Positions 1-9,183 of a DNA stretch of 64,000 nucleotides are shown here, one piece after another. A model generated the notes under the pieces. That model worked only from the letters and a program-made list of their open reading frames with translations, was not told the DNA's origin and searched no databases. The position numbers were made by a program, and so were the translations under genes. Origin of the DNA: Skeletonema tropicum (taxonomy: Eukaryota; Bacillariophyta; Thalassiosirophyceae; Thalassiosirales; Thalassiosiraceae). Position 1 is the first letter of the stretch. The number at the start of each line of letters is the position of its first letter. The stretch lies in contig CM074143.1 in NCBI GenBank assembly GCA_037178625.1, positions 1,178,001 through 1,242,000 of the forward strand, read 5' to 3'.

Positions 1-720
1 AAGAAGCTTGGCAGTCTGAATTGCGGCTTCATCATCTATGTGAAATTAACCCGACAGACAATGAAAGATGTCTTCATAGCTTCTGTATTATGCTCAGAAC
101 TAAGCGCGAGGTCTTCTTCTTGCTTTGACTCCTTTGCATCAATGGTAATTTCTGCAGTAGGCTTGTCTCTGTCGACAGAGCCTTGATCGTCTCTATTACG
201 CTCTTTTCTAATGGAAAATGCTTTGGCTTATGGACTGTTTGACGGAAGGATGATCCGATTCTGTCGACACTGCATATGTGTGGAATTGAACTCTCTGGAG
301 CGATTACAAGAGACTTGTCTTAGTTGACAGAGCCTTGATCGTCACTATTATTTCTTCCCTCTGTTTTATGGAGAGCACTTTACTCATGGTCTCTTTTTGA
401 TCAACTGATAATCTGACTTTGTCGACACTGCCTGTCGAATAGTGCTCGTTGGAGCGATTCCCTGAGAAAGCAAGTAGTAGATGGACTTGTACTCATCCTG
501 TTGCTGCTTACTTTCTCTCCTCGCTAGTTCTTTTGACGTATGCCGCTCTAGCTGTTGTTGATATTGATGCTGCTCATCATTGTGAATCTGCTCATCATGA
601 CACTGCTCTTTCTCCACTTTAGTCTATAAATCATCCTCACGCTTCATCTCATAAATAAATACAAAGTTAAACCATTTGACGTCCTTCCTCATCATCATCA
701 TCATCTTGCATCATCATCAG
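1..720. other. Non-coding stretch, no supported gene
   Basis: No convincing start-to-stop coding region is visible. A Gln/Glu-rich minus-strand frame (384-617) opens only with GTG after a possible TATAG acceptor; it could be an exon but has no recognisable domain. The stretch is otherwise occupied by a diverged tandem duplication. Confidence 0.4.
171..458. repeat. Diverged tandem duplication (~150 bp unit)
   Basis: Two units are seen at about 171-310 and 322-458. Shared landmarks in the same order are GACAGAGCCTTGATCGTC (175 and 326), GTCGACACTGC (263 and 421) and GGAGCGATT (297 and 451). The sequence between landmarks has diverged, so the duplication is old. Confidence 0.6.
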
Positions 721-896
721 CTGCAATATCTACACCAGCTCCATTGCAGTCCGCCCACTATCATCCAGAACCCACAAACTCTCCGGATAACATCATTGAA
801 ACTCATCATCTACCGCCACAATCGCCGCCATGGAAGCAGACGACTGCAAATCCTTCTCTTGTGCTGCATTCGGATATGCGTCAAGTATTTTTAGCG
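721..896 (+). CDS. Possible terminal exon of an unknown gene
   Basis: After a candidate acceptor (CATCATCATCAG at about 709-720) the frame encodes a Pro/Ser/Thr-rich tail and stops at TGA (894-896). The composition looks protein-like (repeated PAP, PEP and PPQSPP patterns) rather than random. There is no ATG, no upstream exon and no known domain, so this is a guess at a last exon. Confidence 0.25.
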
Positions 897-1875
897 TGAC
901 ATTAGTGGAGCAGTAGTTGGGTGGTGCGGCGAGGGGCATTGAGAGGGGTAGGCGGCTTGGCTGCCATCATCATTGATGACATCATATTTGTTCTTTGTTA
1001 CGCCTAAGTAAGTATGTATCATCTTGGTGATCAAGAGTAAAATCATTGGCGAAGTCATGTGTGTCATTTTTGTCGGAGGGAAGTTTCACTCTGCTGCACT
1101 CTAGAGAGCATAAGTATGCACTCTCGATACTCTTTGCCGCAGACGCAGACAATGAAAGCAACAAGTAGAGACGAGGACGATATGATCGAGTGATGTGTAT
1201 TGGAACTGAGCGTGACGTACACACTTGTTGAGTGGATATCAAGAGGGATAGCATAAGATCAAGCTAGCAGTGGAATTGGACTTATAATTTACATCTGACA
1301 AACATGAGACACATTATCAAAAATCTCATTCCTACGACCTATGGAGACGAAAACGCCAACACCCAATCATCCCGTCTATCTATATCTAGAGAGAGGCAGC
1401 AAATAATGTGCCATAAGACACACGACAGCGATGGTCGCAACTTGAGAGAAGGCCCTGCTCGACTGCTCAAACTAAACTTGCCGTCTTGTTTCTGCCCTGC
1501 TAGTAAAGGCCTTCCGTCAAGAATCTCTGCTTGGTCCGAGTTGCGGTGGATGTATAGACGCTGGATGTGTAGCTTGCGATACGCCTTGCGAAGAGAGTGC
1601 CTCTACATGAACTACAAAGCACTGTTTTTAGAAATAGGAAACAAAACAAAGATTCATTAGAGATACAAAATACAAAGAGACAGCAAACAAACAAACAAAA
1701 CAAAGATGTGGGGTGCTTTTCAACGAGATCGAACGGTAGTTTAGCGACGGATTTATGGTCTAGCAAACCCTAAAGGAACTGTGTCCCCCCACTTTCTTAG
1801 GGCGAAAGAACACTCTGTTTAAGCCTCTCAGCACCTCCGAAGGCCGCCGTGACCAACCTTGGAAACCGACCGTTA
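897..1875. other. Non-coding stretch
   Basis: Open frames here (for example 1304-1660 on the plus strand) are short, lack domains and have no clear splice context. I see no RNA gene. Confidence 0.4.
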
Positions 1876-1944
1876 CTATCTCTCTCGAAACCCCAAATCG
1901 AGTACACCCGAAGGCGCAAAGAAAAGCTGGGCCAATTTAATTAA

Positions 1945-2086
1945 TCGCCGGCTAACCTCGGCGATGGGCCTTATTTGTATAGCACCGGCTTTGCCTCGGT
2001 GCTGGGACTGAGCCCTGGGCCAATTTGTATAGCACCGGCTTCCACGGTGCTGGGCCAACTTGTATAGCGCCGGCTTTCCTCGGCGC
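1945..2086. repeat. Array of four GC-rich hairpins
   Basis: Four stem-loops of about 19-21 nt follow one another at 1945-1964, 1982-2002, 2032-2050 and 2067-2086. Each has a CCGGC...CGG core with compensating end bases (TCGCC/GGCGA, GCACC/GGTGC twice, GCGCC/GGCGC). They are linked by a repeated GGGCCAAYTTGTATAG spacer. Changes on one arm are matched on the other. Confidence 0.7.
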
Positions 2087-2391
2087 TGAAGTTGTTGCTC
2101 GATCAGCCATTAAAACCGGACGGGGGATCATGAATCGGTTGTTACTCACCTGTAATCATCGGACATCGGCTGCAGTCGTTAGCGGCGGAGCCTGCTTCAA
2201 GGCGGCGGCGATGCTTGCGGGCGAACGTTGTTGGGAGGCGGCGGTAGTATAGCAAGCGGCCGGCGAGCGAAGAGCGGAGAATTGTTGGCCGACATGGTGG
2301 TTTGGTAGCGAATGATGTTGACAGTTTGCTCGATGAAAAATTATGAGCACAGCAAGCAGCGGCATGAGGCTTGCAACAGCAATTTGCCATC

Positions 2392-2520
2392 CATGATTGA
2401 ATGAATGGCTGTGAGAGATCCTCACGATGCTGCCTGTCGGCATGATTAAATGAATGGCTCTCCGGTGCTTTTGGTCGGCATGATTGAATTAACGTTGCGA
2501 TGGTCGGCATGATTGATTTT
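2392..2520. repeat. Short imperfect repeats (CATGATTRAATGAATGGCT type)
   Basis: Four copies begin near 2392, 2441, 2479 and 2508. The last three start GTCGGCATGATT. The first two extend to AATGAATGGCT. A minus-strand frame across them (2142-2582) is low-complexity and not supported as a gene. Confidence 0.5.
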
Positions 2521-2722
2521 TTGTGAGCGATTTTGGTGGACATTTCGAGTACCGAGTGATGTTGAAGTTGAAACAAACACATTTTCGCATCAAGCAGAAG
2601 TACTTCGATTTCCCACTACACGGTGGATTCGAGACCGCGGCAGACGACATTTGTGTGACTCCGACTTTGAACTAATTCCTACGTAGAGGGTAGTTAGTGA
2701 GTTCGACCAATAAAACACCCCT

Positions 2723-2795
2723 GAGACGGCAACACCCAACATATTCGTGTTCCCCAGACTCTTGCGAGTTAGAATATGCTGGGTGTTGCCGTCTC
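2723..2795. repeat. Inverted repeat with 24-nt arms
   Basis: Arms 2723-2746 and 2772-2795 are reverse complements with one mismatch, around a 25-nt spacer. The fold would be a long stable hairpin. It lies about 175 bp upstream of the ATG of the next gene. It could be a small-RNA precursor, a fold-back element relic or a transcript end signal. Confidence 0.75.
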
Positions 2796-2969
2796 ACTAG
2801 TTGGTTGTCAAAAGCATTCACCCCTAAAATATCTAGTGTATACAAACGGTATTAACGTTTTTGTGCGTGAGATCATTATGAGAACTATTATTGGATTTTG
2901 GGGAATCTAGTTTTTTTTTTGCGCCAAGCGTCATTTCCACATCATCTTGTGCACTCATTCTTGCTAACC

Positions 2970-4846
2970 ATGGCAACAACCCCCAATTCTAGCCACAACA
3001 GAGATAGCGGTAGCCGCCGAAATGCGCCGGCTGGGGTGTATACTCCAGTGTCAGGTTCATCCGGGCAATTTGTTACTCCATCATCTTCAAAAACATCAAA
3101 ACGTGGCAGAGAATCTGCAACAACTGTGGTGGCTCCACAGCGTCGTTCAACGAGAGGTCACAATAACTCGGCCCCAATGAAGCTAACCGCTCCTTCTCAA
3201 TTATTCCGTAGTCGCGATACAGCAGTGTCATGCTTCAACTTCCCTCTTGATCCCAGTAATATTGATCACCTCAAAGTGATATGTTCTAAATGCAAGATGG
3301 TCTTGGGTGAAGCCAAAGACGGAATCCTCACCGAAGCAATAAAGAAGAAGAAACGTGCCGACAAACGAATGTGCGAACGGCCGTGGGACCTCAACAATAA
3401 ATCACATCGGGAGGCATCAAAAAGAAAGGCATATTTTGATTTTCATGAGCTCTTTGAAGAAGACGCATCAGCAGCAGAAGGGGATAATAATTCCAATGCG
3501 ACACAGCCCCAAAAGAAGAAGCAACGAAGAAGGACTGCGCAAAAGCAACAAAATAATGGCACGCAACAACGTAATGCTCAGCCTATAATGTTTGACGAGG
3601 ATGGTCACTTCACAGATGATGCTGTGGAGAAGACTTTTCGTTGACTGAGGAAGCAACAGCAGAGCTGCGTGAGAAACAGCAGCAGCTCGAGGATGAGTTA
3701 AAGCATCTCGAGAAGCAATTGGAGACTGAAGCTACGGAACTGGTCAAAAGCACGAAAGAAAATTCCAACCTTGCTGATTACATTGTCGTGCTCATGGAGC
3801 AGATCAGCATTACCGACAATACAATTTTGGAATGTGAGGAGTATCTGAAAAATCATGGTGGTCATTCGAAGAGAAAGTTTGAGGAAGTATTGAAGAAGAA
3901 CGGTTGTGACAGGCAAACTTACTTTGAAGCACAAATGGTCGGTAACCATTGCATGAATTATGCGGAGCATAGTGAAGTCATATACAGTGACATGTTCGAT
4001 GAGTTTGATCCTATCATCGAACAACAAGATCTGAAGGAAGAGTTGAATAATTTCACATTGCGAATGAAGGAAGTTGTGTCTCTATGGTTCAAAATCCAAC
4101 GAGTAATGAAATCCGTCAATAAGCAGTCCGACAAGGCAATTAAAGACTTTGAAGCGAACATTAAGAAGCTCAAAGATCTCATTGTCAAGCTATTAGTAAC
4201 TGACGTACCGATTGCCGAGTGGAAGTCAAAACTTCCTGCATTCCCCAAAAGTCATCTCCTCTTCATTGGCCATCTTCTTGACCAGCTGACTATGTGGGGA
4301 ACTCTTGGTGGTTTTGACGAGCAAAACATCGAAAGCGCCCATGCAATCTGGAACCAATTGATGCGTCAGATGGGCGCTACTCGCGGGAAGGAACTCAAGA
4401 AGAAGGTGTTCATTCAGTATTACTTGAAGAGTGCTGAATTCATACAATCTAATATTTTGCGTTTGAAAGAGGAGTCAAAGCGTCCTAATAAATATGCTCC
4501 CCGACGTCCCAGAGCAGAAGATGTCGAAATCGATAATAGCGCTGTTGCAGAGAGACAAATTGATACTGTCGAGGTCGATGAAGGATCTTTAGTCGCAGAC
4601 ATCAATGGGGAGGTTGCTCTCCATCAACCTCTGATGGTATTCGATTCATCTACATCTGCAGAAGATAATGGCGATGGCGCAGTCGGAAATGATGCTGATG
4701 AAACGGCGCAGGTGAAAGTATCGAAAGAGGATACGATGGTCAGCACTTGTCCTCATTGCAGTAAGCGCTTACTTAATGTGGCTCTCCGTGTTCACATGTT
4801 TGAGGCACATGGTGTTACTCTTTGTGCTGAAGCCGAACCTAGGTAA
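2970..4846 (+). CDS. Coiled-coil protein with C-terminal C2H2-like finger; one frame break
   Basis: The ATG at 2970 sits in a good context (AACCATGG). The N-terminal 210 residues are Ser/Thr- and Lys-rich with one CxxC pair (ICSKCK). A frame break near 3636-3641 then leads into a coiled coil (LREKQQQLEDELKHLEKQ). The second half holds a QTYFEAQMVGNH motif and an ESAHAIWNQL motif. The C-terminus has CPHCSKRL...HMFEAHG, a C2H2-like finger. The frame passes from 0 to -1 at CTTTTCG, which one extra T would repair. The QxY...VGNH layout resembles TE-associated proteins of unknown function found in many eukaryotes (an impression, not a search). It may be a host gene with an error or a decaying element gene. 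Confidence 0.6.
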
Positions 4847-5076
4847 TCGATAATTAGTACCAAATCATATGAGCCGAAGAATGATGCAGCCAAATATGTC
4901 TTCATTTTTGCATTGAAACGGCATAATGGCATAGATAGAGTAGACAGTAGTAACGAGTTGACGGAAGATATCGACATTGTGATGGGCTTCTCATCAGATT
5001 TTTGGATGTCACAGTTAGCGATAGTTAGCGATCACAAATGCTAAGGCGAATCCACCGTGACTACCCAAACACCATA

Positions 5077-6575
5077 TAGCTGTCTTAAATCAACAAACCT
5101 ATGAGGTAGATTTTTTTCTGTACGTAGGAATCGTCCAAGAAGCGGTACCAAAGTGGCGCCAACGATCATCGAGCACATCGTCACCATGGGATTTCCGCCC
5201 GATCATCGTACTTTACTAGAGGCATGGTGTTATTATATAAAAGATGTAATGCTCGGGGTATTTATATGGATATATATGAATGTATGAAGTGACTTGATAT
5301 GTACCGATTTTTACATTTGATGCAAAATAAAAGCCAATCAGTGCACATGGATGTTTATCCTCATCTCCTCCGTGATCAATGAACGATGGTGCTATAACAA
5401 ATATTTCAGCACTATCGACACCAAACACTGTTAAAATAACGATTATACAGTTATGTTATGAATGTGTATATCTTTTTGTTGCATAATAATTCGTTTTGAG
5501 GCCCACAGATCCCTGTCATTCAACACAAACACTTGTGTTTGAACACCTATCTCCTACAAGAGAATACACTTTGTGCATTCCAACGATGTCAGCAGTGATC
5601 ATATGCAGCTTTATCCGTCAACCATTACTTCATTGAAACCGGAGAATCATAACAAGTCACTGAAGATTCCACTCCGATCTATTCAGAGCAACGTAGCGCC
5701 ATAACAACAGCCTTCTTCGGAGACAATATGTGCACTTATTCCACCCTGATTGAACTTCAAGTCACACAACTATGACCCTGTCTCTCCAATCAAATGCAAT
5801 AGTTGCTGTGCCTTTGTTGTCGGATGGTGAGGTTGGATTGAACAACGAAACCATTGCAGTTTGTTCGAGGAATGGCCATGTGTTGGGCTATGGTGATACC
5901 AAGGCTGAGTTCGCCGATGGTAGTGTAGTCAGTGAAATCGGATCTCCTTAACAGCTCCATGGCACAAAGCGATCCTTCCATATTATTGAGAGCTCTCCTG
6001 TCGTGTTTAGTTGTCTCGTCATGATCAGAGGTCGGAATAGAGCAATGAAATGGGTGACATTTGTGTGTAATCGATGATGTGATGTGCAGCAGCAACATCA
6101 TAATATGAAGTCACTAACAATGAATCACACCGACACCCAATGTCTATATGTATAAGCGGCGGCGAGGGTTGATGGAGAGAGGCCGATTGTACCATTCATA
6201 TTGAGTGGAATTGGACGATGATGCTACGATGATGGTAATTTGCGCTGCTATAGCGGCATTTTGATTTGCGTCTCTGCTCTTTAATAACTAAGTTGGGTAG
6301 GCTCGGCTTTGGATTCCTTGTGTTCTAAGCTATTCATGGACTACCATACCCAACCTACTGTGGATGTAATGGAGGAGGTGCGATTTTTTATGTTATGGCA
6401 CTTTTATGGCGGAAATGGTGCCATGGCGTGGTGGATTGTCGCGGTGGTGGAACTTTTTGGTGGTGGCCAAAAACACATTTGGGGGCTCTTCTGACCTTCT
6501 CAAGTGCCGGATGGAGCTACATACTATTCCTACGTACATACGCTACCCCGTAGGGTCCGTGATTTAAGACAGCTA
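5077..6575. mobile_element. Non-autonomous TIR element, copy 1 (TA target site)
   Basis: The element is 1,499 bp. It starts TAGCTGTCTTAAATCA and ends with its reverse complement, and a TA duplication flanks both sides (5075-5076, 6576-6577). A subterminal TACGTAGGAAT block occurs in inverted orientation at both ends. No transposase is encoded; the longest shared frame is about 60 codons. A near-identical copy is at 57513-59031. The TA target suggests the Tc1/mariner superfamily, with the transposase supplied from elsewhere. Confidence 0.85.
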
Positions 6576-6616
6576 TACCACCCGCCTATCATATCGATGA
6601 TGCATACTTATTATAA

Positions 6617-7015
6617 TATGCTTCCAGTATTGCAAGCAGGGCCATTGCAGACTCCAATCGAACTCCCGCACCACCTGCATTCCGGCAACTCTCTGCTCCG
6701 AAAGTATTTGGTGTGATGAAGAAATCTACTGAGAATGAAGTGAAGATGGACCAACTACGCAAACGTTTGTCGTATGGTGGAAAAATGGCGCTTGAAAGTA
6801 ATATTGGTTCGGCCCAACGATTTGTGACGGAGAGCCTCCCACACATGAGGTTTGTTCTGCCGGATGAAGTCAATTATGCGCTATCAAATCTGCATTCCTA
6901 TGCCAACGACGGTGGAAATAAGAATGCAACTGATGCAGCATTTCAAGAAGAAGCTCTTGCCAAGGAGAATGAGATTTTGTTGGAAGATGACATCGTTGAT
7001 GACGATGACTGGTGA
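6617..7015 (+). CDS. Probable last exon of a small acidic-tailed protein
   Basis: The frame is open from 6617 and stops at TGA (7013-7015), giving about 132 codons. A candidate acceptor (CTTCCAG, ending 6626) precedes it and no in-frame ATG lies at the front; the first is 6716. The product has an Ala/Pro-rich start, a basic stretch (QLRKRLSYGGK) and an acidic end (EDDIVDDDDW). No domain is recognised. The TIR element lies directly upstream, so earlier exons may have been separated or lost. The gene converges with the disrupted host gene beginning at 7092. Confidence 0.45.
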   Translation, partial: YASSIASRAIADSNRTPAPPAFRQLSAPKVFGVMKKSTENEVKMDQLRKRLSYGGKMALESNIGSAQRFVTESLPHMRFVLPDEVNYALSNLHSYANDGGNKNATDAAFQEEALAKENEILLEDDIVDDDDW

Positions 7016-7091
7016 AACTAGCTGATGCGATTGCATTGATTTCGTTCACACTTGACATGTGATATGCTTGGTAATAATTCATAACTATATA

Positions 7092-7531
7092 TTATTCATT
7101 GTAGGCGTCATCATCATCATTGTCATCACTCTGGAAGTAAATATCATCTAATTCGAGTTCTTCATTCGCTGGCACGCCATCAGGTGGGATAGTTGGGCGT
7201 GTCGCTTCCGGAATGTTTCTAAGTTTTCGTAGCTTCTTTTCATATCTGGCTCTGCGTTCACAGTTGATGATAAATCCTTGGAGCGAGTCCACGACGAGAT
7301 GCTCATAAATTCTATTCTTGCTGTCTTCGTACAACTTTTGTTTGCTTTCATTATGCTGCTCACCCAAAGACACCACAGAAGCGTTGGGGTTACTATTGTA
7401 GTATTTCGTGTCTTTCCACCCTCCGTTAGCATAAAGTGCAATGTGATTATTGTACCCATTCTCAATACCACGATGATTTCCAGACTGCCAAAGCTCTTTT
7501 GGAAACTTTTTGAATTCCTCCGTGAGTGGTT
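7092..7531 (-). pseudogene. Host gene 3' half, disrupted by Gypsy insertion
   Basis: This frame continues the protein begun at 14001. Removing the Gypsy element and one copy of the TSD joins TGC-C to AACC in frame. The combined ORF is 987 nt (328 residues) with no internal stop. This half encodes a Lys/Glu-rich region and an acidic tail (YFQSDDNDDDDAYNE). The function is unknown. On this haplotype the protein is cut at about residue 182 and would end a few codons into the LTR. Confidence 0.75.
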
Positions 7532-7536
7532 GGCAG
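7532..7536. repeat. Gypsy target-site duplication, left copy
   Basis: GGCAG directly precedes the left LTR and is repeated at 13455-13459 after the right LTR. Confidence 0.9.
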
Positions 7537-7785
7537 TGTCACACCTACGTAGTGTCGGACATCAATCAAATTCATATTTATGTTATCTGGTTTCTCGTTT
7601 CTCAATATGTTTCGGAATGCTTTATCTGGTTTCTCGTTTCTCAATATGTTTCGGAATCCTCCATCGCCAATGAAAGCAACCGAATCCAAAAACGTTGATC
7701 GTTTCCTTTATATTTTAAGTCATAATAATTCTATTCGTTACATCTATTGATCAATAATAAGCTCAATTGTTAGCTAGATTGGACA
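7537..7785 (+). repeat. Gypsy left (5') LTR
   Basis: It starts TGTCACACC and ends TTGGACA. It contains a 36-bp direct repeat (7583-7618 and 7622-7657, period 39) beginning TTATCTGGTTTC. The length matches the right LTR exactly. Confidence 0.95.
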
Positions 7786-7786
7786 C

Positions 7787-7798
7787 AGTATTAATACT
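7787..7798 (+). promoter_or_regulatory. Palindrome at the primer-binding position of Gypsy
   Basis: One base after the LTR lies the perfect palindrome AGTATTAATACT, where a primer-binding site is expected. It lacks the usual TGG start of a site pairing with a tRNA 3' end. Self-priming or an internal tRNA fragment are possible; neither is shown. Confidence 0.4.
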
Positions 7799-7836
7799 CC
7801 CATATAAACCAACCAAGAAGAAAAACTACGTACAAA

Positions 7837-9183
7837 ATGAATACCTACAAATCAAAGAACGCATGGTTGTTTCACACCAGGTACGCTCGGAACGAACTCA
7901 CCTCCAAAAGTGCAGCAGCGCTCAGGGAGATGCCTCGTTTCGGAAGTAAAAGGATCTATGGACTTCGCCCAGATGGAAGCAAGATTGAGGAAGACTTCAT
8001 TGTGTTCAGGGATAACGCACCTAGTACGGAACTTGAACATTACTTGGGCCAAGCCGAATCCTACGTCAACATGGCGGATGAATGTCAATGGGCCCCAGCC
8101 ACTCGCTTCGCCAACTACGGGAAGCTTCTCGATGGACCTGCAAAGAACACGTGGAGGAAGCTGATGGATGAGGGACATGACTACTGGGATAACAATAATC
8201 AAGCGACCGATCAGGACTTCGTGGATGCTCTTGGTGCCTATTTCATCATGTGGACAAAACATCCTAACCCCGGTGATGCCTTCGATCAGCACATCCTTCG
8301 CATCCAGTACAAACACCAGAAGGAATTCAACCTACCAGTCAAACCAAGCAACTTCGTGGATCGAATGTCAGAACTTTGGAGATACAGTGAGATGATGCCT
8401 CGTATAGGAGCGCAATGTTCCGATATGCAAAAGACTACTGCTCTGATGCTTGGTCTCCCCGAGGAGGCCAAAGATTTCCTCCAAGATGAGAAGGACGTTG
8501 ATGTTTATGACCTCCAAGGTAATGGTAACAACGCCCTTGTATGGACCGACGTAATGGAGTATCTAGAGGCCTGGTGGTCTCGAGATTACGGCAAGGAAGT
8601 CCGAAAGAAGTATCAACAGCAAGAAGAGAAGAAGAGGAAGAGGAAGGATGACGACGATGACGATGAAGCCGATGGAGATGGAGGCCAAGATCGACGTCAA
8701 CGGAAGAAGAAGAAGAATAACCGCAATAAGAGCGGTCGCAATGGCAATGGGAACAACAGTAACAACACCAACAACGGCAAGGAGTTCCACTCCAAGCAAT
8801 GTTCAATTCATCCTGATCACAACCATAAGTGGAAAGACTGTATCTATTGTTTCAACGGGTCTAATTTCAAGAAGGAGCTTGCTGAGAAGTTCTATCAAGG
8901 CAAAACCAGGACGTCTGCCCCATATTGGTGGAAGAAAGGTTATGAGCGTCGTTTCAAGAGCAACGAGCAAGAACCCCCGCAACAGCAACATGGATCTTAC
9001 CTCGTAGCTCCTCAACAACCTGCTCAACTACCTCCAGCTCCAGTTCCCCAAGCACCTCCGCAACCAGCTCCAATGTTTGCTACGTCTGCAGCAACAGCTC
9101 CGTCAGCACCTGTTCAACAGCAACTTTATTCCATCCAAGTTAATGCCCAAGGTCAACGAGTCTTCGTCCCTCATCAGGCCTGA
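7837..9183 (+). CDS. gag: Gypsy Gag
   Basis: 448 residues from ATG 7837. The first ~250 residues are a helical Gag-like region with many Trp and Tyr. A highly charged Lys/Asp tract follows (about 265-300), then a Cys/His cluster (CSIHPDHNHKWKDCIYC, near residues 318-335) that probably replaces the usual zinc knuckle. The C-terminal 65 residues are rich in Pro, Gln and Ala. Gag packages the element RNA into particles. The frame ends in TGA (9181-9183) and pol continues in the same frame. Confidence 0.85.
   Translation: MNTYKSKNAWLFHTRYARNELTSKSAAALREMPRFGSKRIYGLRPDGSKIEEDFIVFRDNAPSTELEHYLGQAESYVNMADECQWAPATRFANYGKLLDGPAKNTWRKLMDEGHDYWDNNNQATDQDFVDALGAYFIMWTKHPNPGDAFDQHILRIQYKHQKEFNLPVKPSNFVDRMSELWRYSEMMPRIGAQCSDMQKTTALMLGLPEEAKDFLQDEKDVDVYDLQGNGNNALVWTDVMEYLEAWWSRDYGKEVRKKYQQQEEKKRKRKDDDDDDEADGDGGQDRRQRKKKKNNRNKSGRNGNGNNSNNTNNGKEFHSKQCSIHPDHNHKWKDCIYCFNGSNFKKELAEKFYQGKTRTSAPYWWKKGYERRFKSNEQEPPQQQHGSYLVAPQQPAQLPPAPVPQAPPQPAPMFATSAATAPSAPVQQQLYSIQVNAQGQRVFVPHQA
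9181..9183 (+). promoter_or_regulatory. In-frame TGA between Gypsy gag and pol
   Basis: The gag stop (GCC TGA AAC) is followed by open sequence in the same frame for 1,336 codons. There is no ATG before the protease. Translation of Pol therefore needs stop readthrough, internal initiation or repair of the stop. Confidence 0.7.

Noticed and set aside
1304..1660. 118-codon plus-strand frame
   Set aside because: No domain, odd composition, overlaps frames on the other strand; likely chance.
6309..6494. 61-codon frame shared with 58765-58950
   Set aside because: Internal to both TIR element copies; no transposase features.
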